From: Chelonoidis abingdonii
Taxonomy: Eukaryota > Chordata > Testudines > Testudinidae
Assembly: GCF_003597395.2 (NCBI RefSeq)
Contig: NC_133770.1
Location: 14,340,838 to 14,404,837, forward strand
DNA length: 64,000 nt
Reading direction: 5' to 3'
Every line of letters starts with the position of its first letter. Position 1 is the first letter of the stretch. Positions 55,289-64,000 of the stretch are shown in pieces. The position numbers and the translations under genes are program-made. The notes beneath the pieces are model-generated. The model had not been told where the DNA came from and ran no database searches. It saw only the letters and a program-made list of their open reading frames with translations.

Positions 55289-55474
55289 ACACCATTGTCC
55301 TTCTGGGGATTTTTGAGATTGCCTGGGGACCATTGAGACTAGCAGAAAAAAAAATCATGACTAGAAGGTACTGCAGATTTGAATGTCATCCAAACCCAGC
55401 AGCATCGCAGATTCCTTCTGTCTGAGTGTACTGCCCAGGAGAGGAAGAAGGGTCTTGTCGTGAAGGCAACGGAG

Positions 55475-55590
55475 AGGGATTCAGGAGTTTGACATTCAGT
55501 TCCCAGCTCTGCTGCAGACTGGCCATGTGACCTCAGGTGAGTGACTTGACACCCATTCATTGGTACCTCATGTGAAATGAGTCTTGTCAG
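55475..55590 (+). mobile_element. MIR-like SINE fragment
   Basis: GACATTCAGTTCCCAGCTCTGCTGC, then GGCCATGTGACCTCAGGTGAG, a MIR core with head. Follows no LTR edge. Confidence 0.6.
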
Positions 55591-56708
55591 GTAGTTAAAT
55601 ATCACATTGACTGAGGTGATATAAATGTGACATACCAGGGGTACAGTCTAGACTAATGAATATCTGTGCCATCCAAGCCCTGTAACCTGGGGTGCCCGTT
55701 ACAATGCCTCGCTGCTGTAGCCTCCAACCTGGACTGCTGACAAACAGCCTCCAGCATGTAAGTCACTCCCAGCTATGTCTGTGTGTGTGCTGCAGCCAGC
55801 CAGCCACCCCTTGGCTTTTACCAACCTGGGTTATGCTGCAGGGTGACCCCAACACCCTCCCAGTCCCAGATCTTCTCCCAGAAATGTACATCCTATACTG
55901 CCCAGCCCTCTGTACAAATATGTTGTCTGTTATTCCTGTAAGGAAAAATTGGCCAGATTATTATTTTAAATAGTGGACCCAGATACTCCAACCTGAACAC
56001 ACTGGATTACATAAAACAAGAACAAAGAGAGAGATTTTAAGTGAGTACAAGTAATGAGGCATAACAGTAAAAAATGGTTACAAGAAAAATAAAGGTAAAA
56101 CACTTCTTGGTGCCAAACTTAACAAACTCTATGAGATGCAAAGCAAAGTTTTCTCACTACATGTTTTAGCAGCAGTCTTACTCATCAAACTCTTCAGGTC
56201 AGGACCCCTCCCCCAGAATCCAGTGGCTGTTTCCTTTTGTCTTCTCAGGAGGGGTGAGTGTGATGGGCAGGGAGAGTCAGAGAGAGAGTAGGGTGGCTGG
56301 AGTGTTTGTCCCTCCTTTTCATAGTTTCAGTCCCTCTCTTGGAAAGCATTGCCAATTGAGAACCAGGAGACAGACAGTTGATTGGAAGGATACTTCCTGT
56401 TGTTTTTTTACCTGCTTGAACTTCCTTTGTTTTCCCTTCCTGCTTGATGACTCTGTTTACTGCTTAAATGCAAGATAAGGCAAACACACATTCCTTTTGT
56501 TTAGAACAGATCTGTCTGCCCACTTCTGCTTGGGCAGAGCTGTGGGGTTTGGAACATGTGTTAACAACATCATACAGGGGAATCATAACTTCATATACAA
56601 GGTTGCCACACATATTTTATCAGGACAATACTGACCAGCAAATGATGAGTTTTCAAATGATGCTTCACAAAGCAAGCCTTGTACAAAGATCATTATAATG
56701 GTGTGTAG

Positions 56709-57333
56709 CAGTGGTCCCCAGCGTGGTGCCCGTGGGCACCATGGTGCCCACCGGGGCATTTATGTGTGCCCGCCTAGTGCCCATCAGGGACCTGCCAGGG
56801 ACGGAGAACTCAGGCTGCAGGCGTGGTGTTCTCTGTTCCCGGAAGGTGCGGGGCCTGCCTACTTCCCAGCAGGGAAGAGAAGCTGCAGCCCCACGCCTTC
56901 CAGGGACAGAGAACTCTGGGGCTGCAGGCTGCGGGCACCAGTGTTCTCGGTCCCTGGCAGGTGTAGGGCCATGGCTTAAGCCAGAGAGAATCCACGGCCC
57001 CACGCCTGCCGGGGACAGAGAACTCTGGGGCTGCAGGTGCTGGTGTTCTCAGTCCTCGGCAGGTGCGGGGCCCACCTAGTGCCCAGCAGAGAAGAGAATC
57101 TGGGTCCCTGTTCCTGCTGGGGACAGAGAACTCCAGGGCTGCAGGCACTGGTGTTCTCTATCCTTGCGGCTTTTCTCTTCTCTCTGGATTCATATATTAT
57201 GTAATATTAAATATTGTTTTTTTGTATTATTTAATGTACAAATACAAAATAGCCTTGAAAAATTGTTGGCACCCACCACGCTCCTCTGAAAACATGAATG
57301 TGCTACTGGTCACTAAAAGGTTGGGGACCACTG
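56709..57333. mobile_element. Non-autonomous hAT, 625 bp, with internal minisatellite
   Basis: Starts CAGTGGTCCCCAGCG and ends GGTTGGGGACCACTG. Flanks GTGTGTAG (56701-56708) and CTGTGTAG (57334-57341) match seven of eight. The interior has four units of about 108 bp (see separate entry). End sequence is close to that of 16688-17039. No transposase. Confidence 0.9.
56798..57165. repeat. Minisatellite, about 108-bp unit, four copies
   Basis: Units begin with GGGAC(A/G)GAGAACTC at about 56798, 56903, 57012 and 57120, giving spacings of 105, 109 and 108. Each contains a GCTGCAGG block and TGTTCTC. Confined to the hAT element. Confidence 0.85.
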
Positions 57334-57429
57334 CTGTGTAGGGTGTATTGCATTACAAGAAGTACCTAGACAGATAGTATCACAGCAGTAGGGCAGGTAT
57401 GTTCTAACTGGAAGTACTAAGTCTATCCA

Positions 57430-57645
57430 GTAACAATAATACCCAGCTCTTGCATAGTACTTTTCATCCATAGATCTCAAAGCATTTTACAAAGGTGCTC
57501 ACTATTGTTATCCCTATTTTACAGACGAGAAAACTGAGGCACAGTAAAATGACTTGCCAGACATCACCCAGCAGACCAGTGGTAGATCCAGGAATAGAAC
57601 CCACTTCTCCTGAGTCCTAATATGGTGCTCTATCCACTGCCAATT
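57430..57645 (-). mobile_element. MIR-like SINE, near full length
   Basis: CAAAGCATTTTACAAAGGTGC, CCCTATTTTACAGACGAGAAAACTGAGGC, GACTTGCCAGACATCACCCAGC, GAACCCACTTCTCCTGAGTCC and ATGGTGCTCTATCCACTGCC. Reversed, this is the best MIR copy in the window. Confidence 0.85.
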
Positions 57646-58339
57646 ACCTACCTAGTCGTAGCTATTAGTCTATCATAAATCCACAGGCAGTGAAAATTAA
57701 CTGTAAATTACCCTATTTGCAATTTGTTTTGTGAATTCATAACTTTCTGGACAATATGTATTCTCCTGAATCTTCACCAATATTGACTTTTCATTTCCTG
57801 TTCCCCTACCCCAATTTTACAGCCCATCTATCAAAACAGACAATATGATCCCAATAGTAGGAGAAGAGAGGCAATATCCGGTTTGGGATATTCTTGGGTG
57901 AGGTGTGGGTCTGAGTGTCAGATATTGAGACATTCCACTCAGGAACTAAACAAATGGTCCCAAATACTAATACAAGACAACAGCAAACCTTCAAGTTCAT
58001 GCATGTATATATTGCAATGAGAGTGTGGAGATTATCTAGCTCTACGAGCCAGATCTTCAAAGGACCTGCCCTCCCATTTAGGACTATGGGAGCTGGAGGG
58101 TGCTGAACACTCTTGCAAATCTGGTTATGTAAGAACAAACTCCCTCATTTGGTTTATGACAAATACCCTTCAGAATGACATTGCTCTCTCAGTCAAAGAG
58201 AGCATTACAGAGTGCTGACGCCCCATTCATCACTGGGTGACAGTGGAAGCGTGCATCTGTGACTGAACAACTTGTCGTTCAGCTTTCAGACTGAATCACT
58301 TCTAGGAGTTCATCACTTACAGTCTTGCACAGATACAGT
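57646..58339. other. No recognised feature
   Basis: Unassigned sequence. Confidence 0.4.
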
Positions 58340-58466
58340 CATAGCACTTTGTAGCTCTTCTGTGCCTGTCATCTGAGGATTCCAAACTGCTGTACTGGCA
58401 TTTTATTAACCCCCACAATGCCCTAGTGAGGTAGGTAAAGGATATAGAATGGCTTCCTTCGTCAGC

Positions 58467-58640
58467 TAAATGCAACCGCCTCTGGGATGGAATAGGGCAG
58501 CTATTTAACAATGCACAGCAACACTATGCTGCAGCTCTATGGCTAAGCAGTGAAATCCAATTAGAACTTCCGGGGGAGTTTCAGTTGGTGGAATGTAATT
58601 GCCTGGGCGGGACTGTAGCTAGCTCACTGTACCAACCCCC
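58467..58640 (+). repeat. Ancient dispersed repeat 'A', copy 3
   Basis: AAATGCAACCGCCTCTGGG, CAGCTATTTAACAATGCACAG, CCAATTAGAACTTCCGGGG and GGAATGTAATTGCCTGGG. Best preserved of the three copies, with 1458 and 18958. Confidence 0.6.
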
Positions 58641-59404
58641 TGACTCTGTGAAAAATGCCCGGAGGTCTTGACTGATTACATGTTCACAGCATGTTTTCCC
58701 CTAACTCCCAACTGAAGCATTAGTTCAGCGCTGTCTCCGAGGGAAGTGCGCCAACTGTTTAATTACAAACACCACCTCTTGCAACCTCTTGGTGTCGCTT
58801 TATGGTGTCTCTATATGTCCCTTCCACATATAGACCTGACTAGACCAAGACTGAGCTGTAGAACAAGGCAAGTGCCTCAGAGATGGGCAAAGTACAAGCA
58901 GATAGATTATGGTACCAAGCAGCATTGCTGCAAGCTGTAGATACACCCAGGGCACAGCGTCAACTGGCACTTTCACTTGTCTTCCCCACACAGATCACAA
59001 ACATTGTGATGTCTCGGGGTTAGTAATTTCCAACTTTGGTGGCTTCCCAGCTACTAACCCACTTACTCGTCATGGCCAAGTCCACGACCGTTTTCCCACA
59101 GGCTGTTCTGCTGGGTACGGCCACTCCGCTGCTTTTTCCTAACCTAAACGAGGAGGGAGGGACACAAGGAGCAGGCAGGCAGGAGTACCAGATGCTTCAG
59201 AGGAGGGGGCAAGAAACCCTGTAAGGACAATTAAAGAATAACCTGTCCATTAGAAAGATTCTGGCTTAACTCCCATTAGCTAGTGACTAATGACCTGAAG
59301 CATGAGGGCTTATATCCCTTACACATTTTTGTATTCTTGATGTCCTTGCTATCGCTATAAACGATCAATCCTTTAACAACCCTTGTAAACTTCAGGGCTT
59401 GTAA
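58641..59404. other. No recognised feature
   Basis: Unassigned sequence. Confidence 0.4.
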
Positions 59405-59530
59405 TATCTAGTGACTTTATTGTTATTTATTTGCATTATTGTAGGACCTCATCCTGGACTGTGACTCCATGTGTGCTAGGCACTTTACAGACATGATGGA
59501 CAGGCCCTGCCCCCAGGAGCTTGCAATGTC
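59405..59530 (-). mobile_element. tRNA-derived SINE fragment, tail part
   Basis: TTATTTATTTGCATTATTGTAGG, TGTGCTAGGCACTTTACAGAC and CCCCCAGGAGCTTGCAATG. Same order as 20496 and 52420. Confidence 0.6.
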
Positions 59531-60187
59531 TTCCACTGGTCACTTATGTGGTTTGTAAAAGCAGTTACTGTAATTCTGCATGCAATCATAGTAGGTGCCT
59601 ATGCAAATGATCAGCTGGATGTCTAGCTGGTCTGTTGCACATGCAAATAGCTGGGACTGTGCGTACAGTCATGGTAATTGCTTGAACAAATTACCTGCAT
59701 GCATTTTTTTGGTGCTCACAATTCTGACAATCTGGGCCTTACTTTCTAGATATAGGTCAGACACGAGAAAGACGCTAGCACACATCTTCTGATGACGTTG
59801 TCTCAGTGACTGAGGCTGCCTGGGGACTACATCTCTAAGAAAGCAGTCTTGCCCTGGTGTCTGAAAGATTGTAATAGGCAATTTTATGTTTCAACAGACA
59901 TCTGTGTTAACAACTGAAATAAAATGATGGCACATTAAAAACTTTACAGCACTGTTGCAAATGACTTGCAATATCCCTGGGGAGCACCATTCATGGTTTT
60001 GCTGCTGTACGTTACTCAGAATTATGCTTGAAAATAGCAGATCCAACAATTCTTGGCAGCAGCACCCTCTAGCAAATCTAGTTACCTCCTGGAAAATAAC
60101 ACAAGAAACTGAATGCACGTCTCAACTTCTATTTTCAGTGATGAATCTGGCAAGTACCAATAACAGTTTCAGCATCTATGCGTTGTA

Positions 60188-60355
60188 GCACTTTACAATC
60201 ATTAAGCCACCTTTCCCTGGGAAGCGCACAAACACTAGACCCATTTTACAGTTCGCTAATCTGAGGCACAGGACATTAGGTCAGCTGCCAGATTCTACCA
60301 ATGGCATAATCAGTAAAAGAATTCAAGTCTCTCAACTCCAGTTCACTGCTCTGCC
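60188..60355 (-). mobile_element. MIR-like SINE, degraded
   Basis: GCACTTTACAATCATTAAGCC, ACCCATTTTACAGTTCGC, AATCTGAGGCACAGGAC and GAATTCAAGTCTCTCAACTCC, a reversed MIR core and head. Confidence 0.55.
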
Positions 60356-60484
60356 CGGGACAACACTCCCTGGAATGTGATGACTCTGGGCCTGTCTAGG
60401 CTGGGGGATACTTGTACAGATGCAGTTACACCAGCATAGCAACACCAGTGTAGCTCCTCTGCATTGTGGGTTTGCACTGGTGAG

Positions 60485-60705
60485 GCAGTATTTTCCAATG
60501 GTTATGGGCATTGTACTGGGACTCAGGAGACGTGAGCAGCTTACCTGACTCTGCTACTGACACGTTGCAAGACCTTGGACAAGTCACTTCCCTCTCCTGT
60601 GCCTCCATTTCCCCATCTGTGAAATGGAGACAATGATACCTGCATCTTCAGTAAAATGCTTTGAGCTGTACAGAAGAGAAGGGCTATGTACGAGCTAGGT
60701 GGGAT
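60485..60705 (+). mobile_element. MIR-like SINE, near full length
   Basis: GTATTTTCCAATGGTTATGGGC (head), GGGACTCAGGAGACGTGAGC, CTCTGCTACTGACACG, CAAGACCTTGGACAAGTCACTTCCC, TGCCTCCATTTCCCCATCTGTG and AAATGGAGACAATG. Classic MIR order. Confidence 0.85.
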
Positions 60706-61176
60706 TGTTACACATTTACACTCTTTGGATTTAACGAAAGGTGGAAGAAGATTTTGTGGTTTAAGCCTTTGCTAAAAGTCCTGTTGCTTCCACTTTAAAC
60801 CAATAGGTATTGCAATTCACAGATGCTTGAGATCTGATTTAGCAGGGAGTGTCATGTGGCAGCAGTCTGGAAGAGTAAAATTTAGCTGTAGTATCATTGT
60901 CTGGGTCAGAGAACTGATTGCTACTGTCCCTGTGTGCATGACATGAGAAATTCTCCATGTTACACTTTGAAGAGGTTGACAGAATTACAGTGGCCTGTCT
61001 TAATAAGCTCCAGCAGGAGGTGATGTGTTTGTGTTCCGGCATTGTTGTCAAGCTTCACCCACAAATCCACACTGAGTTGGGAAAGCCCTGGGATGAGCAA
61101 ATGGCTCCTGGCACACCTTCCACGTTCAAGAGTGTAACATGGAGAACCAGATAGCAGTCTTAATGTATCTGTGACT

Positions 61177-62245
61177 CAGTGGTGCAAGTAGAATCCATTT
61201 CTTACCGGTATGGGAGGCATGTGACCTCTTCATGTGACTCACCCCCAGCCTGGGCTCCCATGCTCTCCCCGTCCCCTCCCCATGATCCACCACCTTTACC
61301 TGGGGAGGGGAAGCTCTGTCCTCCTCCCAGCATGGCTGTTGTTCCATGCAGGGTCTCCTCCATCTTTACAGACACCAGACCTGCCAGAGGACAGGGCTGG
61401 GGGCAGTACAGAGCTGCACCGGAGGAGCTGCTGGCATGGGGCCGCTCGGTGTCCCCATGTTCTGCTCCTTTCCTCACTGTGGTTCCTGACATAGGCGCCA
61501 ACTTCTTCTGGTGCTGGTGGGTGCTCAACCCCCCTTTGCCCCCGGCCCTGCCCCGACTCCACCCCTGCTCCGCCCCCTCCTGCCTCCATTCCAACCTCTT
61601 CCCCAAATCCCCACCCCAGCCCTGCCTCTTCCCCGCCTCCTCCCCTGAGCGCGCCATGTTCCCGCTTCTCCCCCCCTGCTCTCCCCCAGAACCTGCTACA
61701 GCTCTTTGGCAGCACAAGCGCTGGGAGGGAGGGAGGAGCAGGAACGCAGCACACTGGGGGGAGGCAGAGGTGGAGGCGGAGGAGGAGGTGAGGTGGGGAG
61801 GGGAGCTTGACTGCCGGTGGGTGCAGAGCACCCACTAATTTTTCCCCTTGGGTGCTCCAGCCCCGAAGCATCCATGGAGTTGATGCCTATGTTTCCTGGG
61901 AGAGCCCCGCGGTTCAGGGCTCTCCTGGGAACAGCAGTGGGGAAAGGAGCAGAACGCTGGCAGCTCCTCCATCAGCTGGGCTGTTCTGCCCCTGTCTCTG
62001 TCCCCCAGCACGGCTGCTGCTGGGAGACGGAGGAGCATGGAAAGGCAGGTGGTGGCACTGGGGTTCTGCACCTAGGAGAGCCCTGTGATCCACAGCAGAG
62101 AAAGGAGCAGAACATGGAGCCTCTGGCATACAGGTGGGACAACTGTATGCCAGAGGAGCTGCAGGCATGGGGCCACGCAGCAGCCCCACATTCTGCTCCT
62201 CCTCTTTCTGGTACACTGGACCATACCACCCTACTTGCACCTCTG
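61177..62245. mobile_element. hAT-type element containing another hAT
   Basis: Starts CAGTGGTGCAAGTAG and ends CTACTTGCACCTCTG, with CCGGTATGG / CCATACC just inside. Flanks CTGTGACT and CCTTGAGT agree poorly (five of eight), so the TSD is eroded. Without the inner element at 61490-61891 it is about 667 bp. The long open frames here on both strands arise from its G/C-rich content. Confidence 0.75.
61490..61891. mobile_element. Nested hAT, 402 bp (CATAGGC family)
   Basis: Starts CATAGGCGCCAACTT, ends AGTTGATGCCTATG. Flanks GTTCCTGA and TTTCCTGG match six of eight. Relative of 41198-41545. Inserted into the outer hAT, so younger. Confidence 0.8.
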
Positions 62246-62599
62246 CCTTGAGTTCAGAGAACCTAACCTTTGGACACATTGTAGCTTTGGGTGTTAAATG
62301 TACATCAGGAGTGCCCAGAGCTTTGGCTGGGCTCCCCTTGGGGTGACATTTGTATAAGGCCATCTTCACTTGTAGCTGAAAGGGAGGCTGGCTGAAGCTA
62401 AGTGCAGAGCATCTGTACTGCTGAGATGCGATGTTGCCTCACTAGTTCTGGATTATCAAAGAACTACATGGCCTGCAAGAACCAATCAGCCTACAGACCA
62501 AAAATGAATCTTAGACATGGGTCAGGGAATAACTAAGAAACAGCAGTTTGCAGACAATTTGTGAACAACGAGGAGAACCACATGTGGGTATATTTTTAT

Positions 62600-63095
62600 T
62601 GTAGTTAATCTGGGCTCTTAACACGGTGTTGTCTCCAAAACCGCTCCCTGTCTCCACGTATAAACCTCTCACTGGAGTTTGGTGGTGTTTTCTGCCTGGG
62701 TTAGTTGGCCAGGCTGAGGGCATGGGTTAGAGCCTAAGTTCTGCTTTCACTCGGACTGGTAGCCTGGTCACTTTGAAGTGAGGACATAGGCTAAACCACT
62801 TGAGTGACAGGAGTCCTCCAGTGCCTTCCCACAACTCCTCCAGTATGCCCAGAAAAACAGATAAGTTCTCCCATAATTCATTGTGAAGGACTAAGAGCGG
62901 CTCATCTTACTGCTGTGCTAAGAAGCATGGAATGTGTGCCCAGAATTCCTAGTGACATACACAGGTGAGAGCAGCATCAGTAACCCAGGTAGGGCTTTGC
63001 AGCATGGCCCCTGGCACCTGGGCTAGGCTAACCCAGGTCACTCAGCCCCTAGTGCTGACCACCTGAGTTAACTCTGCAGTGAAAAAATGCCTCAA
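62600..63095 (+). repeat. Dispersed repeat 'C', copy 2
   Basis: Collinear with 33290-33800: AAACCTCTCACTGGAGTTTGG, GTGCCTTCCCACAACTCC, ACAGATAAGTTCTCCCATAATTC, GTGTGCCCAGAATTCC, CACCTGGGCTAGGCTAACC and CTGAGTTAACTCTGCAGTG. No coding. Confidence 0.65.
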
Positions 63096-63288
63096 AAGAA
63101 TTAAGAGCACAAGTCCCATTAACTTTCAGTGGAACTAGTGCTCCTAACTTACTTAAATGCTTTCCAAAATCCCATGATAAAGCCATTTATTGGCCAACTG
63201 TAGCCAGAACTCTATCCCTTAGACTAGGATTGTGTGACAAACTCTGGAGAGGAGAACAGGAATGGGGTAAAAATGTGGATTTTTTGGG
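63096..63288. other. No recognised feature
   Basis: Unassigned sequence. Confidence 0.4.
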
Positions 63289-63357
63289 GTGAAATCCTGA
63301 TCCCACTGAAGTCAATGGCAGCTTTGCTGTTGACTTCCATGGGAGCAGGATTTCACC
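63289..63357. mobile_element. Palindromic MITE, well preserved
   Basis: GGTGAAATCCTGATCCCACTG faces CATGGGAGCAGGATTTCACC. The middle pairs TGAAGTCAATGGCAG with CTGTTGACTTCCATG. This 69-bp copy is the clearest member of the centre-motif family. Confidence 0.7.
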
Positions 63358-64000
63358 TGCAGAATGCTTACCCAGTGGAAAGAACTCTGTCTGTATATCT
63401 GTTTTAGTTTTATGGAGATAAACACCTACTTTAAGAGGAGGACCTAGAATTTTCTCCATTTAGGAAATAGAAAGTACTGTAGGAGGATCTCTAAGATATT
63501 CAAGTGAGCAGAAAAGCAGCTGCAAGCGAAAATATCTGCTGCAATATTGTAAGCACATTGTACGTTTGTTCTATGCCATTTATGGGCAGGAAAAACGTGT
63601 TTGAACCATCTTCTTATATCTCCCCTACTCTTTGTTAACAAAGCCACAGCTTAAAACCTAATCACTAAACCAAACTATAGTGTCCTCCCAACTGGCTTCC
63701 ACACCAAAGTTTCCAGCCAATCTTTTGCAATCGCGATGCATACTCTTTGAAAATGCACGCCATCTCAGACTAGCTAGCAATTATTTTAATACAGTGTTAT
63801 GAATAGGATCAAAGCCTTCTCTTCTTGAAACACTTCATTACGGATGCCAAAAGTTGTCACTGAATGACAAATGGATTGTCTCTCATCTTCACACAGGCAT
63901 GTTCTAACTGGATGGGGCCGGGCAGCGTGTGGGATGGGGATTTTAATTAATAACAATATTTAATTTCTAAAGTGAAGCATTTAGATAAGACTGAATACTG
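63358..64000. other. No recognised feature
   Basis: Unassigned sequence to the window end. Confidence 0.4.

Larger units (their letters stand above)
55626..57354 (+). repeat. LTR-like repeat, interrupted by a hAT
   Basis: Starts TGTGACATACCAGGGG and ends near GTGTATTGCATTACA after removing 56709-57333. The last 260 bases match 504-768 in the same orientation. No internal retroviral coding sequence is attached. The exact edges are not secured by a TSD. The hAT lies 3' in the repeat, so the LTR is the older of the two. Confidence 0.5.

Noticed and set aside
54154..57354. A complete provirus between two LTR-like repeats
   Set aside because: The two repeats are in opposite orientation and of different families, and the sequence between them has no retroviral coding similarity.
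61179..61838. Overlapping long frames on both strands (219, 209 and 191 codons)
   Set aside because: They lie within nested hAT elements of high G/C content, overlap in opposite directions and have Pro/Ser/Arg-rich composition without motifs.

Overview
The window looks like intergenic or intronic DNA from a turtle (Testudines), or at least a non-avian sauropsid. It contains CR1 LINEs with 3' ends in ATTCTATG-type octamers, Penelope-like elements (PLEs), DIRS tyrosine-recombinase retrotransposons, many short hAT-type elements with 8-bp target-site duplications (TSDs), tRNA-derived MIR-like SINEs and palindromic MITEs. I know this combination from turtle genomes. The species assignment is inference from repeat types only. 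I found no host exon, rRNA, functional tRNA, CRISPR array, operon or bacterial gene. Every coding similarity I can support belongs to a decayed mobile element.

Layout: 0-6 kb has a PLE endonuclease fragment on the minus strand, an LTR-like fragment, then a longer PLE 3' region split by a CR1 copy. 6-10 kb holds SINEs and MITEs in unassigned sequence. 10-14.3 kb is a mosaic of old LINE, a DIRS copy with gag but no reverse transcriptase core, and another LINE with an intact YTDD motif. 16-18.5 kb is GC-rich with two hAT elements and an unnamed repeat. 19-30 kb is mostly unassigned, with one long unexplained open frame (21775-22521, minus). 30.7-33 kb is a second DIRS copy with broken catalytic motifs, interrupted by a PLE-derived perfect hairpin with a 13-bp TSD. 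34.5-38 kb has a hAT, another PLE-type hairpin, an internally deleted CR1 and a hAT. 40-42 kb is a CR1 3' end carrying three separate hAT insertions, followed by a third hairpin insertion. 43-48.9 kb has further hAT, CR1 and LINE copies. 49-64 kb has SINEs, two LTR-like repeats (one holding a hAT with a 108-bp minisatellite), a nested hAT pair and the second copy of an unnamed repeat first seen at 33 kb.

Nothing here acts as a pathway. The useful content is insertion history: the nesting gives relative ages, and eight-base TSDs fix the ends of many hAT elements to the base. The strongest unusual signal is three independent short fold-back insertions derived from PLE ends, each flanked by 10-13 bp TSDs and two of them with perfect arms of 71 and 56 bp. 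I found no convincing undescribed functional system.
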